A stretch of 64,000 nt of DNA from Liquidambar formosana (GCA_039720395.1 CM077829.1:23019955-23083954); one strand, 5' to 3'. Shown: positions 31,801 to 45,643, numbered from the stretch's first letter. Notes: a model not told the origin generated them from the sequence alone. Program-made: numbers and translations.

Positions 31801-32228
31801 TGTAATGGAATACGAGCCATTGGAAATAGAGATAGAGTCCGCACATCGACCATGTCATCGGCCCTACGAATCCCTTTTACAGTTCTTTCCAATGCTTCTA
31901 CTTTGCTAGCCAATACGGAATCACTGCTAGTACTCTTCCCCTTGGCTTCCCCTTTTAGGTTGATGACCATAGGTTTTGAGCTACTTTCCCCACTTGTCTT
32001 GGTGTTCTCATTGGATTGGGGTCCCTCTTCGGTGCCAGCCCCATGAGGTATACCCGAGGAATGGGCTTTAGAACCATTTTGTTCGAGATCCGCCATCTTC
32101 TGTTGGTTCTCTCGAGCCATTTTCAATGCGGTATCGGATGTCTCGGCGGTATGGTCAAGCTTGGTCATGATAGCTTTAAGGCAAGCCTCAAGGTCAAAGT
32201 ACCCCTCACTAGTTCTTTCGTCAGCCAT
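28894..32228 (-). pseudogene. gag-pro: gag-pro of element C
   Basis: Starts MADERTSEG at 32228. Same order as element A: gag domain, two CxxH...GH...C motifs (the second lost its final Cys: GHDTEAYFIL), DNGS protease, G-patch-like FFPGMGLGRHQQG. Broken by stops at 31728 (Arg), 31479 (Gln), near 31400, and at 31233 and 31224 (both Gln), with further breaks around 29640-29815. Most stops fit single C-to-T changes of CAA, CAG or CGA. It lacks the tail duplication seen in A. Confidence 0.8.
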
Positions 32229-33069
32229 GTCTGTTTGATGGGTAGTTTCAACACTCACTAGACACCCTTGCGGATTGCGGATCTAAGCCAACACGTCTAT
32301 GGATAGAAAAGTTTCAACCTTTAGCCTAAGGACTTGTCCTAAACCTTCATATTTTCCTTAATGAATTCGGTCTTTACACCATATTCAATTAATTCATTCC
32401 TTTTATCCAATTACCTTTACAAGGGTCATAGATTGAGGGTATGTTTGAACGAATAGGGTATAGAGTCCTTCAATTAGGTTTAATTAATTCCCATGGATTA
32501 ACACATCACAAACATAGCTTTACATCCTACTTCCTTAACTTATTCCTCCTAACCCATGGCCTTAACAAAGGTTAGGGTTTAAAGGTATATGTTAAGGGCA
32601 TAAGATATAAAGCCTCACACCACAAACACAGCATAGCATCATTACAAACAATTGTGGGTACATAAAGGTGAGACCATAGTGCCCTACAAGGCCCACTACA
32701 TGAACTAAGAGAGGGTAGGCTAGAGTCCTTCACTTGCTTGAGCAATCTTTATACCTAACCACATGTGGCATCAGGAACGCCGCATGGGTCCAGCAGTACG
32801 TGATTAACTCATTTAATATACCCAAGGGTACTATGCAAGAGAGGTTGATAGCTTTCGCCCCAACACTTGGAATCAGGAAAACCAAGGTTGAAACTAGGCC
32901 CATTGTTGGCAAGGATACATCGAGGTACAATCGAACCTATCATGTAGCAGTTTGTGCACACAATATAATAAATGAAAGCACACAATCAAGCAGATGCATG
33001 TGATTGATTTTAATTAAACATAAGAAATTAGTTTAGCCCAATTAAACCTTATAGAGTCTAGCCCACAAA
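32229..33069 (-). other. Leader of element C, with the conserved antisense open frame
   Basis: Homologous to the leaders of A and E. The opposite strand is open for 89 codons at 32734-33003 and begins with the same MLEQSLYLTTCGIRNA as in element A. The part near gag (about 32300-32720) is AT-rich and without ORFs. Confidence 0.55.
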
Positions 33070-33087
33070 TCCCCAGTGGAGTCACCA
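33070..33087 (-). promoter_or_regulatory. Primer binding site of element C
   Basis: The minus strand reads TGGTGACTCCACTGGGGA, three bases after the LTR end. One C-to-T difference from the A motif at the fourth base. Confidence 0.75.
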
Positions 33088-33314
33088 AACTGTGAACCGC
33101 AGAAATTGGGCCCACAAGGGTTGGAAAGAAAAATAAATAATAGGTTTGAAAAAGAGAAAGGAGTCGCCACCTTATTTTTTAAAGGAAATAAGGAAAACCC
33201 TAAAAATAGTTTTGTTTTAAGAAAACAATTTGAATGACTCCATGTTTAAAAAGGAAAGGAAAAAACAAGTCTTTTTTGGAAACCAAAAAAATCGAGGATT
33301 CGGAGGCTAAGTTA

Positions 33315-33358
33315 TGACATGGGAAGGTTCTACGCAAAGCCTATAGGCACCCATGTCA
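33315..33358 (-). other. U5 hairpin, LTR C copy
   Basis: Stem TGACATGGG / CCCATGTCA, as in LTR B. Confidence 0.7.
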
Positions 33359-35016
33359 CCCTTTCGGTTTCTCAATTTATTTGGGCTAAATTAAGATCTT
33401 TTCTATAAAAAAACCAGCAAATATCATCACAAGACAGCATGCATATCATATATTCCATTAATCCATCCATGCATAATAAGCACATAAAAACAAAAAATAA
33501 AGAAAAGAAAAGAAAGAAAGAAAGAAATCTAGGATACTTGGATCCTATAATGGACTTGAGCCTCGCGAAGAGCGCCTACGTACCATGCAACGAAATACAT
33601 GGATCAAAGTCCACGTAGTTCGACTAGAATTAGGGTTAAATCCTAATATAAACCTATGGTAAAAACCCTAGGTTTCCTTTATTTGAAAGAGAGTTGAATA
33701 TGATAAATAAACCAAGTTTGAATTTAGAATTCCACAAGATGGAAACTTTAGTAAAAACCAAAATTTTATTGGTTAAGGAAACCTTTGATTATGCCATAGA
33801 TTCATATTAAAAATAACCCTAGGGAAGGAGAAGAGAAAGGATAAGGAAGAGAGGTGAATTGGGGCAACTTTACACCCACTTACCTGAGCGCAATAGCTCC
33901 AAGCATTAGCAATTTCAAGCAATGGCAGCCCTATTTGCCATAGGACAATTACCACACCTATTTGCACCCTTACACGTGCTCAAAACCATGCAAACACAAC
34001 AATATGCAAATCTGGACAGAATAGTATTAAGGCCTAAAAGCATCCACTAAACATGCTAATAGCAAAAACAGTGAACTTTCATAAGCCCCAACACAATCCT
34101 AGAATCATATCATGCATAAAAACCGTAGAAATCAACTAACATGCATGCAAAAATATCATAGTTATTCCATATGTAAAACATATATAGCAACTATGAAGAA
34201 AAACCAATAAAAAGCCTAAACTAACATGCTGTATGAAAATTAACCTAAAACAAGGACACTAAAAACCCTAAATTCACAAATATGCTTAAAAACATACAAA
34301 ACAAACTCTAAACATGCTAAAACCAAACTAAACAGAACCTAAATCATGCATATTAACTAACTAAAGTAATAGAACATGATAAAAATCCTAACATTAACAT
34401 GCAATGATGCTACTCTAAAACAAGGACAACAGAAGCACAAGAATCACAACTATGCTTAAAAACATATAGGACAGCCCTAAAGCATGCTAAACTTATGATA
34501 AACAGTAGGTATTTCATGTATATTAACTAGCTAGAGTGTTAATAAATGATGAAAAAGCTACCTTTAACATGCAATAAGCCTATTCTATATGAAAACCCAC
34601 ATTCAGCATAAATAAGGAGTGAGGTTACCTTAGGAAAGCTTCCTTGCTACTGTAGAGACTCTCATTTCCTCTTATGGATGACTTGAACCAATGTTCTCCA
34701 AGGCTACAGCAAGAACTCCAGCTCTCCTTCAAGTCTCTCTCTCTTATTCTCTCTCAAACACTTAGGTTTTTAGGCATAAAGTGGCTGCCCTTGTGCTGAA
34801 GCATAGGGGGGTATTTGTAGAGCTCAATTAAGATTGACCAATAGCTGGGATTAAAACCCTAGAAATTAATCCAAGGGCTATTAGAGACCCCTTGGGGCTT
34901 AAGTAACTTAGAAGTTACCAAAAATTAGAAGGAAACTCGTCCAAAAGATCCCAAATACGTCAAAATAGGAAGAAATCCACTTCAGCAAGGAAGCATAGAG
35001 CAAATAGGAAAGTGCT

Positions 35017-35096
35017 CTCAAGTGACCACCAGGGCCTGGGCGGCTAGCCACCTGGGCCCAGGCGGCTAGCAGCCTGGGGCTGGGTGGTCACCCGAG
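35017..35096. repeat. 80-bp compound palindrome, LTR C copy
   Basis: The plus strand begins CTCAAGTGACCACC and ends GGTGGTCACCCGAG. Inner words GCGGCTAGCCAC and GCGGCTAGCAGC carry single changes but the 80-bp length is kept. Confidence 0.88.
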
Positions 35097-35806
35097 CCCA
35101 CTTCGGATTTTTCTCCTATTTTGCCTCCTTTCCCTTCTAGAAGTGTTTCAAGGGGCAAATGAAGTCCGATTTTGATGAAACAAAAGCAAAAACGATCGTA
35201 TTTCGATGAGGAATACATTTTTGAACATTTTCGGGTGAAAACCACTAACCATGGGGGTATGGTTAGGTTTGACAAAGGCGGTTAACCGCTATGCTCTACC
35301 TTTGCTAAGCATAGGTATGCACATAGGATCAAACCAAATGCTTTCCATATCAAAATTAAACTTTATAAAACACTTTTGGGGGTAAAAGGATGACTAATTA
35401 AAGTCAATTTGAAAAGATTTGATTGGTAATTGTGAGTCAATTAGAGCTAAACCAAAGGAGGGTCAATTAACCAACTTGAACTACGTTGAGCCATTTTAAT
35501 CCTGAGCCATTGATTCATCAAATTGAACCTAGAAATACCTCATATGCATCCATATGAACTCTAATTGACAATTTGGAGATCATTCCAAGGTCAAATGAAA
35601 AGTTTGGGACTTAAAAGACGATTATGCCCCTTAAGTCACAAAAGCTCTTATTATCCCTCAAGATCAACTCCGAATTGAACCAAAATTCATATCCATTGTC
35701 CTTGTGACCCTAGAAACCTAATGCAAGTGACTAGACTCAAAAACAAAACAAAAACATGCATAAAATGATGAGCCCTAGTAAGGTGGTGCAAAAATGGGGT
35801 GTGACA

Positions 35807-37027
35807 CTGCTAATAGTAAATTGTTACTGTTGAAAATAGGAAAAGCAAACAACATCACAATACAAGTGAATATCTGATCACCCCTATTGACAATTTGTTA
35901 CACATCAGTATTGAATTGCCACCATTATGGTTTTTTTGCATTGCAAATGCGAGAAATAATGCTTCTCTTTGGGAAAAATAAACGTAGATGCATATTTATC
36001 TTTTAAAGTTCATACAATCGATAGTAAACTGTTACTATTGCAAGTGTTGGCAATTTAATAGACATCACTACTCATCTTTCACTATTATGAAATTTTTCAA
36101 ATTGGTAGTGAGAAATAATATCAATAGTAAACTGTTACTGTTACGATTGCAAAAAATAAACAACAACACAGTAGAAATGAAAAATTTGCACACCCCTATT
36201 CACAGTTCAAGCGAATATGTACTTTTGTATGAATTGCCTCAACACACTACTCATTGTCCACCCTTTTCCCCTTTCGCTTGCCCCTTTTAGTTTTTGGATA
36301 TGCAATTGATAGTGGCTTGGCATTTCTTTTTTTTTTCTTTTTTTTTTTAGCATCTTCAACGCATATTCTTTTTGCTGATTTTAGTGTCTTTGAGCTGCCA
36401 CCTTCTGCTACTGTTTCTATATGCAACAATGAATTTAGGTAATAAGTCAAATGGGCAATAGTTATGTGAGTGTAAAGCATAATGTTGCAAAATATTATAT
36501 GTGATAGTAACAGCATACTGTTGGAAACTAAAAACATGATAGCAAACCACACTATTGCAAAATATAATATGTGACAGTAACACCATACTGTTGGAAACAA
36601 AAAAACATGATAGCAAAAGCACACTGTTCCAAAATATAATATGTGACAATAACACCATATGGTTGGAAACAAAAAACATGATAGCAAAGGCATATTGATG
36701 CAAATTATTATACTCAATATATTGATTCAAAGTATTATACTCAACAGTAACATCATACTATTGGGAAACCAAAACATGATAGCATAAGCACACTGATGCA
36801 AAATATTATATGTAGCAGTAATAGCATACTGTTAAATGCAAAAAAAAAACATGAATGCGAAAGCATACTGATGCAAAAGCATGCTGATACAACTCCATCT
36901 TCCTAAAATCGCAAAAACGAGAACAAAAACAACCCAAAGCATACTGATTTACTCTTCCCAATCTAAAATCTCCAAAAACAAGAACAAAATCAACAAAAAA
37001 ACGTATCGATTTACTATTCCAAACTGG

Positions 37028-37071
<44 letters not shown>

Positions 37072-37778
37072 AAGGAGGAAAGAAAGAAAGAAAGAAAGAA
37101 AGGCACTTAAACGGAAGCGGTAGACTCACTTCTTTTCGGCATTTCACTTCTTGAAACGGAGTCCAAAGGTCTTCAAATGGTCTCCAAAAAGCAAGTTGGA
37201 ACGCACGAACGGGGATAATGAAACCCTAGAATCGTTGCTTGATACATTTGGAAGGTGTTTTTGTACTGTTTAGAAGGTTTATTGTGTTTAGGACTCTTTT
37301 TCTATAATGTCGCCAGAAAAAAAGGTTAGCAAATCCCTGATTTTTGGGTATCAATAGTAAAATGGCACGGTGGTAAATATTTGAAAGTTTAAAATCAAAG
37401 GTTTTTTAATCCGTACAAGGTTAAAAGGGGTTTTTACAAAACTGATTCTTATTTAGGGTCTACTGTAAAATAATTCTTATACATAAGGGTTATGATAAAA
37501 ATTCCCCAATTCCCTTTTTTTTTCTTTTTTTTTTTTTTCTTTTTCCTTCTCTTTCGGTTTTTGACTTTTTCTTTTGGGCTGGAATTGGGCTTATTAATGG
37601 GTAAAATGAGCCCCTTGTTTTTTTTTAAACAAGAGAAGCTTCGTTGTTGGGCTGACCATGCCATGCATGACTCCAGCACAGGAAGATTGAGACACAGAGA
37701 TGATAGGACCAATTGACAGACATTAAACAACACTTGCAGTAAGGTTAGCACTTAGAATGTTGAAGTCAGATAATACCC
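35807..37778. repeat. AT-rich region with short tandem repeats
   Basis: Around 35812-36220 three diverged copies of a segment starting AATAGTAAACTGTTACT (or TTGTTACT) occur. From 36485 to about 36860 there are about five copies of a roughly 70-bp unit containing AACACCATACTGTTGGAAAC and ACATGATAGCA; translated on the minus strand this gives repeated CYCHILYF-type peptides, a by-product of the repeat. A run of 42 A lies at 37028-37069 and T-rich runs near 37508-37540. No gene is supported; the poly(A) run could be a retroposed tail but no source gene is seen. Confidence 0.65.
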
Positions 37779-37999
37779 TGTGGACCCTAGAAAGCGGGCC
37801 CACAAATGGGGTTTAAAAGAAAGCCTTCAGGTTAAAAAAGGAAAAGGGAGTCACCACCTTATTTTTTTTTATAGGAAACAAGGAAAACCTTAAAAAAATA
37901 GTTTTGTTTTAGGAAAACAAAAGAATTACTCCATGTTTAAAAATGGTAAGACAAAAAGTCTTTTGGAAACCAGAGATGGTGGATTCGGAGGCTAAGTTA

Positions 38000-38043
38000 C
38001 GATATGGGAAGGTTCTAAGCAAAGCCTATAGGCACCCATATCG
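38000..38043 (-). other. U5 hairpin, LTR D copy
   Basis: Stem CGATATGGG / CCCATATCG, identical to LTR A. Confidence 0.7.
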
Positions 38044-40289
38044 CCCTAAACAGTCTCTTAATTTAATTGGGCTAAATCAAAGTCTTAATCACACATAAAT
38101 CAACAATTATCATCAAAAAGACAGCATGCATCTCATCCATTCATTCATCCATTCATTCATCCATTCATTCATCCATATAATCAATTAAATCAAAGAAAAA
38201 CAGAAAAAAGAAAGAGGGGAAAGAAAACCTAGGATACTTAGTATCCTAGGGCGGACTTGAACCTCACGAAGAGCGCCTACGTACCATGTATGGAAATACA
38301 TGGATCAAAGTCCACGTAGTTCGAAAGGGAATAGGGTTATAACCTAATAGAGGCCTATGGTAAAACCTAAGTTTCCTTTCATAAGAAATATGGTAAGTTT
38401 CCAAAAATGAATGATTCTCAAAAGATCTTCAGGAAATATGGAATTTTATAAAGATAGAAACTTTGATTTAAAAGGCATTTTTATGAAAGGATACTATAGA
38501 ATCTACCATACCCCTCTACTAAGGAATAACCTTAGGAAGGAGAAAGGGAAAGTTTCAAGGAAAAGAAAGAAGGGTGAATTGGGGCACCCTCATATCCTAC
38601 TTACCTTAAAGCAAAAGCAACCTGTCAAGATAACCACCCTATTGCATAGGGTAATTACCTTTTTTGCAAGATTTCATCTTGCAATAGCCAAAATAACCAC
38701 CCCACATTGGTGGGGTAGTTGCACCTGTTGTACCTATCAAGCACCTGCAATTTGCATGCAAAACACAACAAAAATACCAACCAACCAAACTAGTTCCTAA
38801 TCAAGCAATTATCATGCTTAAACATAGGCTAACACATGCTCAAAATATGGCACTAAGAACAATGGACAAATCTGGACAGAATTGCAATAAGGCTTAAAAT
38901 CAATCACAAGTCATGCAAACAACATGAATCATAAGTTAACTAAAACCCTAATTCAGCCCTTTATACAATGATATGCAAAAATCCCTAAAATCAACTAATA
39001 TGAATGCAAAAACATCATAGTTATCTAATATGCAACACATATGTAGCAACTATGAAAAAAAAAAAGCTAAAGAGAAATCCTAAGCTATCATGCAACTTTC
39101 CTAAAACAAGTATGAATGAAACCCTAGAATCACACTAGTGCATAAAATCATATGGAATAACTCTAAACCATGCAAAACAGAATATGAACAGCATTCAATC
39201 CATGCATATTAGCCAATAGAATAATCCACACATGATAAAGACATAGGCTTTCACATGAAATAATGCTATTCTAAGCATAAACTCAATTTCAGCACTAAGG
39301 AGACCCTAGAATTGCAACTATGCATGAAATCACATTAAACAGCCCTCTAGCATGTAAAAATGACCATGAACAAGAGTATAATCATGCATATTAACTCATA
39401 GAAGTATCCACACATGGTAAAAATGCTAGCTTGAACATGCAATAATAGCTATTCAATGAGTAACCCCTAAAAAGACACTAGAAACCCTAAAATCACAACC
39501 ACATATAAAATCACATGGAATGACATCATATCATGAAAAACCAGCCATAAACAATATCCTAATCATGCATCCTAACCATTAGAAGCATCACCATATGATA
39601 AAAATATGACCTTGATTATGAAATAATGCTATCCTATGCAGAAAACCCTAGAAAAGACTCTAGAAACCCTAAAAACACACCTACTCATAAAATCACATGG
39701 AATAACATTATATCATGCAAATCCAGCCACAAACATTATTCTAATCATGTATTCTAAGCATTAGAAGCATCAACACATGATAAAAACATGAGCTTGAACA
39801 TGAAATTATGCTATTCTATGCAAAAAAACCCTAATTTGAATGAAAGAGAGAGAGAAGGTATACCTGTATGTAGAACCTTACTGCTGTAGAGTTTGCTTCT
39901 CCTCTTGTGTACTGCTGGAAATTCGTTCCTTCAAGCCTTCAAGCCAAACTCCAGCCCTTCTTCAAGCTCTCTCTTTCACTCTCTCACTCAAAATTTAGGT
40001 TAAACTACCCTAAGGATGGCTGTCATAGCCTCCAAGTCTCACACATGCCTCTCACTTCAAAAATTGCCTCCCCTATTGCTGAAGTATAAGGGGTTATTTA
40101 TAGGGTTTGAGGGGAAACCCTCAATGGTTGGGATTAAAACCCTAGGTATTGATCCAACGGCTCTTAGAGGTTCCCTTGGGGCTCAAGTAGGTCAAATAGG
40201 GCTGAAAATAGGGTTAAATGGCGGCTGGAGGCGAGCAAATCCGAGGAAATAGGGAGGGAGCCGCGTCAACACTCAAAAAAGGAAAGAGG

Positions 40290-40369
40290 CTCGGGTGACC
40301 ATCTGGGGCTGGGCAGCTAGCCGCCTGGGCCTAGGCGGCTAGCCGCCCAGGCCTGGGTGGTCACCCGAG
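40290..40369. repeat. 80-bp compound palindrome, LTR D copy
   Basis: CTCGGGTGACCATC ... GGTGGTCACCCGAG with inner words GGCAGCTAGCCGCC and GGCGGCTAGCCGCC. Exactly 80 bp. Confidence 0.9.
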
Positions 40370-41076
40370 GCCATGTCATCTCAAGCCCATATTTGACCAT
40401 TTCGGCTTCCAAATGTGTTTCAGGGCTCAAATCAACTCCAATTTTGACGAAACGAAAGCCAAAACGACCGTGTTTCGAAGGGGAATGTAATTTGAGTCAC
40501 TTGAGGGCAAGAAACCCTAGCCATGGCTACATGGTTGGGTCCTACAAAGGTGGTTAACCGCTATGCCTCACCATCGCTTAGCTTAGGTATGCACATAGGG
40601 TCGCACCGAATGCTTTCCAATTCGAAATTCAACCTCCCTAAACACATTTAGGGATGAAATTAAGACTAATCAAAGTCAAATGAATAGTCATAGAGTGAAA
40701 ATCATGAGCCGATTCGAGCTAACCCGAAATAGGTCTCTTAACCAACCTGAGCCTTGTTGAGCCATTCTAATCCCGAACCATCAATTCATCGAATTGAACC
40801 CATGAATACCTCAAATGCATCCATATGAACTTCAATTGGCAACTTGGAGATCATTTCAAGGTCAAATGGAAAGTTTGTGGCCTAAAAGACGATTATGCCA
40901 CTCAAGTCACAAAAGTTCTTATCAACCCTCAAGATCAACTCCAAATCGAACCAAAATTCATACACATCATCCTTAGGACCCTAGAAACTCAATGCAAAAT
41001 ACTAGACTGAAAAAGGAAACAAAAAGACACATGAAATGACAAACCCTAGCTAAGGTGGCAAAAATGGGGTGTGACA

Positions 41077-44000
41077 GCCCCCATTTCTGCTTGGAAGGTA
41101 TTGTAAGATAATCTGTTGGCCCAGTGACATTGCCAGTGAGGTTATAGCAGTGTAAGTTGGCCTAATGAGTGAAAACACATTCTGTACTTGCATTTTGAGC
41201 CATCAACATAGGTGATGCAGGCCTTAAAATGCTTCAGAATTTGGTTCAATTTTGGAGTCATCTTGTTTTCTTTGTTCTTTAGGGTCATATGCTATTAGTT
41301 AGTTTTTTTTTTTTTTTTTTTTTTTGGTTGAATTTTATGGGGTCAACGGTATTTGGATAAGTTGTAGTTTTGGGCCTCTAGTGTGGTTAATTGGTTAACG
41401 TCATGACCATTTTTTATTTTTATTTTTATTTTTGGTTGTTTGGGGCTTTTTATAAATTTGGGTCAGTTTTGTTGGGTCATAGTCTAAGCCTCTCCAAGGT
41501 CATTAAACTAGTAAACTTGTGTTGCCAAATTTGTTTACTCTTCAAGTTTGTTGGTGTTGTACGTTTGTTTTCTCTCCTAGTTTAAAGGCCTATATAAGTT
41601 GTATTGAAAGATTTTGAAAGTAATGAATGAATGAACTAACTATTACAGACTTTTTTGCTTATTGTGAGACATTCACATACATTGATGGGTGCAAAGCTTT
41701 CTCTCTAACCTTAGGTGTGATGCCTATGGAACCTTTAGAAGTGATTTTTAAGAAATTTGAAGTCTTAAAAGTGGTCACTTCGTGCTAAATTTCTAGAATT
41801 TCCAACAGCTTATTTCTAAATTTCCAGTGACTTCCAATCTTCAAGCTCTAACCAATCCCAACACTAAACCTTGTACAAAGCCCATCACCTCTCAAACTTT
41901 AATATTTCCCTTAAATGTTCTACATCAAAGAGGTTTTCAAAACCAACATACTACCAAGGTACACTAAGAGCACTTTCTAATCATTAATTGACCTGAATTG
42001 ATCCTCTACTGAAGTAAATCCAACTTCTGCTTTTAACAAACACCATTGAAAATTTTCTGGAAAACCCATTCCAGAAGTGATGTCCATAACTCAGCCCAAA
42101 AAAAAGAAGGGGGGGGGGGGGGGGGTGGTAATTTCCATTATAACTTCCATTTGTGGGTTTCAAAAAATTTTAGGACAATACCCAATGAAAATATTGTGGT
42201 TTTCTTAATGCATTTTCTGTACCACAAATGGTCAAAAAATCTGTATGTCTTATTCTTTTTTTTTTTGGGTTTTTTTGGGGGGAGAGGGGGGGGGGGGGGG
42301 GTGTTGTTTCCTCAAAAGAGTAGAAGCATAAAAAAAGAAAAGAAAAACTTGACATCTCAACTAGATTGACACCTTAGGTCTCAAAATCATGTTCTTACCA
42401 CTAGAAATATTATTAATAGAAGAAAACGGTATAAGGATATAGAAAATTCTAATAGAGATGACAAGATTAAAACGTGGATCTACCATGGAGGCCCAAAATT
42501 GGAAATTCCAAGAGTTGCATCTTTATCTGCTAGTCCCCGTTCTTGAGTAATGCATCTTGTATGATATTGTTGGCTTGCCGATGGTATGGCTTTAGTGTTT
42601 TTGTTTATATCCCTCGCACCAGCTTCTAGCTGGAGAAAACCATGTTGATGTCGTTAAAAGAAACCTGTTTTTGTTTCGTTTTTAAAACTGAAGATCAATA
42701 GTTTTCTTTCTCTTGTGACTTGAGTAGCACACTTGAATCATATATTTAAAAAGAAAACTATTGAAGAAGAGGAAAACAATATTCCAATTCAGGGTCATAG
42801 TACCATTTTTTTATTTATTATTTATTTTATAAAAAAAATGTGAAGAAGAAAAAGTATTTTGGTTTTTACTTTAAAGAAATCGAAAAAGAATACAAAATAA
42901 TATTCTACTCAACAAAGCCTTGTGCCAAGTACTTGTAGTTGCCCACATTGACCCAGCATAAGATTAAAAAATCTTAGAGATTCATATTCATTGGTTTGAC
43001 CAAAGGTTCTAAATACATGATGCAACCCTTGTTTTTTGGAACCTGGGACGGTCAGGGTGTTTTACTATTTGTATGCCTTCAATTTTTATAAGAAAAGGGG
43101 ATTACACGAGTTTAAAGGATTAGTCGGATGTAAAAAATCTGAAAATTCTTGATAAAATAAAAAATAAAAGATCTGCTAGATTCCTCACGAAAATAGCTGT
43201 TGACATCAAGTCCCAAAAATAATGTGTCAGATCCATTTCCAATATGCAACTTAAGAAAAATATGAAAGGAAAAAGAAGAAAAATTTGATTTCCATGTTGA
43301 TGCCTTCAAAAGCAACCTGTTTTTGTTTCTTTTTTAAAACAATGATAAACAGTTCTCTTTCCCCTGTGACTTGTGGATAGCACATTTGAATCATTTTTTT
43401 CAAAAAGAAAACTGTTGATCATGAGAGTTTTTAAGAAAATCCATACAAGTCAACCACAAGCTACGAGCCAAAAACACCACATATTTGTGCTGTTAATTGG
43501 TCAGCTAATAAGAAATTAAGAAATGGAATTTGATCTAAGCCGTACCCATACTTGTCAACCACCACCTACAAGCGAAACACAAGTACAGTTTCCTGATTCC
43601 TGGGTTAATTAATCAATCACATCACCTGGTCAGCTAAATACAACCAGGGCTGACCCAACTTGCAGTTGAAATGATTAAATAATAGAATAGAAAGCTACTC
43701 CTATTACAAATATTTGCTGCATTACAGATCAGTGCTATAAAATAAGACTACATATGGACATCACATAAGAACAGATCCTTGCAGCTAATCCCAAGATTCC
43801 AAACATATGGGCATCACGTAAGAACAGAATAATTGCATCTTGTTTTTCCATAGCAATTGAAAACAATCTCCATATATGAAATTACTAAAGACATTGGATC
43901 AATCAAATACAAGACAAAAACCCTTTTTTTTTTTTTTTTTGTGACAAGTTAACTGGCGGTGCTTCTGATCGGATGGTGGTGAAGGGCTATGTACGTACCT

Positions 44001-45643
44001 TTTTAATTATGTGTGCGTGAGTGTGTAAGCTAAAAAGCAAACAAACAAATACATCTCTATCATGTTGGTCCAACCCTAGTTTAGGATAGTAATTCCCAAC
44101 AAACACACTGCCAATGAGGTTCTAATGAAGCTGCACCATGGAAAAAAAACATGTAATCTTGCACTGAAGCAAGAGTTATCCGAGCATTAGAAGAGAAAAA
44201 TAATATTTTAATTCAAGGCCATGGTGCAAAAAAAATAAGGCAAGCATTTAGCATCGAAAGATAAAAAACACAAAATGATGAATAAAAAGAAGGAAAAAAA
44301 GGAAGAAAGAAAAATGTATTTAGGTTTTCACATAACACAATATTTTTTTATTCTACTCAACAAAGCCTTGTACTGCGAAGGGTTGCCCACATCAAACTTG
44401 ATTCAACACTTAGTGGGAGAGGCAACAGACAGCCCGGCGGTTGGAATAGAAAGCTTCAAAGGAAAAAAATAAATATGAAAATAAATAAATTAGGATGGAG
44501 TTGCCCACATCGACCTTGATTCACCCCTTGTGGGAGAAGCAGAAAACCATCTGTTAGAATAGGAATGTTGGGAATGTATTGAACTATTGAAGGGACTGAC
44601 TCGATTGACAAAAGATATAAAAATATATGAGATTCCTTCTAATTTCTAATCAAAATGAGATGTTGGGGTGTGAAGGACTACAGCTCTAAAAAATATTCAG
44701 CCCAGTTTCCTGGCTTTACAATTGGAGTTATTCACCATCACAAAGCTTCGAGCCAAAAATCATTAAAGCATTGAAAACACAATCTACGATAGAAGCTGGG
44801 TAAGCACACAAATACTGTTTAGTGCATGCCTTGTCAATAAAGAATACAGCATTGCCTGGAAGACATGATCTAGTGACTTCCAATTTTCAACTTTTGAGTT
44901 CCAATTACAAATAAGAATAAAAAGGCAATCATTCAGCTAAAAACTTCCAAACTTAAGGTTAATGAACTAAAAAAAACTCAATGGAAGCTCTGTTCTTAGA
45001 TAGTAAAGTGACAGAACATGATCCTTGCAACCAATTCCAACAAATACAGAAAGCATAATCATCCCATCTTGTTCTCCATATTAATTGAATCCCATCCAAT
45101 AGTGCAAAGTTACATAATACCATGGATCCATCAAACACGAATCATAGTGTAAAAGTGAAAATCATTCACAAAACCCTGAAGTGATTCTGTAACTGCCCAA
45201 AAGATACGGAACATGAGTAGGCTCACTTTTACACAAAACAATATAATAATATCTTCTCCACGGGATGATTATAAAGTTAAATAATGCAACAGAGCAAATC
45301 CTTCATATTGAATTCAGCAGAGTGTCAAATAATTTTCACACGCGGACTGAATTGAGATAAATTTGAATCAGAGCTATACAATTTCTCATTGATGATTTTA
45401 GAAGAATCGAAGCTTGGAAAAATGAGGGCCTAAATGTAAAAATAAAAGACATAATTCAATTGGTGATCTTCTACCAGTTTCATAGAACTAAACATATTTA
45501 TAAACAATTAAAGGCTTGATAAAATACAAGAACTACACAGATTAATCAACCTCAAAACTAATTTTACAGAATTCAAAGAATAGCTGATATGTAATAAGAT
45601 TAAGTAATGCTCTATCTACTAATCACAATTAAAACTTCCTAGA
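41077..45643. other. Non-coding region with local duplications, 3' of the BTB-WD40 fragment
   Basis: No convincing coding region. A CCTATATAAG box near 41590 and the sequence after it resemble a copia LTR promoter but no ends were found. Two runs of G occur (42109-42125 and 42286-42301). Several segments between 42640 and 45110 are repeated locally. The rest is ordinary AT-rich intergenic DNA. Confidence 0.55.
42640..45110. repeat. Diverged direct duplications
   Basis: About 42641-42770 matches 43293-43420 (AACCTGTTTTTGTTTC, TTGTGACTTG, GAATCAT, AAAAAGAAAACT). About 42760-42990 matches 44190-44420, and a third piece lies near 44495-44560 (TTCTACTCAACAAAGCCTTG, GTTGCCCACAT). About 43740-43900 shares AGAACA, GATCCTTGCA and ATCTTGTTTTCCAT-like words with 45000-45130. 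These look like old nested segmental duplications of one local sequence. Confidence 0.55.

Larger units (their letters stand above)
26416..35806 (-). mobile_element. Element C: 5' part of a degenerate Tat-type element
   Basis: Read on the minus strand: LTR 35806-33091, PBS, leader, gag-pro from 32228, intron, pol from 28704, lost in the integrase zinc finger at 26416, where the plus-oriented LTR B ends. It has at least ten premature stops and two lost catalytic aspartates. No antisense genes or 3' LTR remain. Confidence 0.85.
33091..35806 (-). repeat. 5' LTR of element C (2716 bp)
   Basis: TGTCACACCCCATTTTTGCA start at 35806 and TTCACA end at 33091. Close to LTR B over its whole length. The core promoter has decayed (TACAAATA around 34812-34819). 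U5 hairpin at 33315-33358, palindrome at 35017-35096, PBS-like core (GGTGGCGACTCC) at about 33165-33176. Confidence 0.88.
37779..41076 (-). repeat. LTR D: standalone LTR of the element A subfamily (3298 bp)
   Basis: Start TGTCACACCCCATTTTTGCC at 41076; terminus TGTGGACC on the plus strand at 37779, changed from TGTGAACC. No PBS, leader or coding sequence adjoins either end, so it is best read as a solo LTR. Flanking five-mers TACCC and GCCCC do not match well, so the target duplication has decayed or been lost. TATA at about 40098-40103, U5 hairpin at 38000-38043, palindrome at 40290-40369. The short ORFs within it match those of LTR A and are not genes. Confidence 0.82.

Noticed and set aside
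36247..36730. 156- and 124-codon minus-strand ORFs with repeated CYCHILYF-type peptides
   Set aside because: They read through about 70-bp AT-rich tandem repeats and a lysine-rich poly(T)/poly(A) stretch; no start context or domain.
36881..37123. Lysine-rich 80-codon ORF
   Set aside because: Caused by the run of 42 A and the GAAA simple repeat after it.
37774..41081. Target-site duplication of LTR D
   Set aside because: Flanking five-mers TACCC and GCCCC differ at two positions; too weak to call.
41280..41720. Possible copia LTR fragment (CCTATATAAG box, GTAATGAATGAATGAAC)
   Set aside because: No TG/CA ends, target duplication or PBS could be paired, so not listed as an element.
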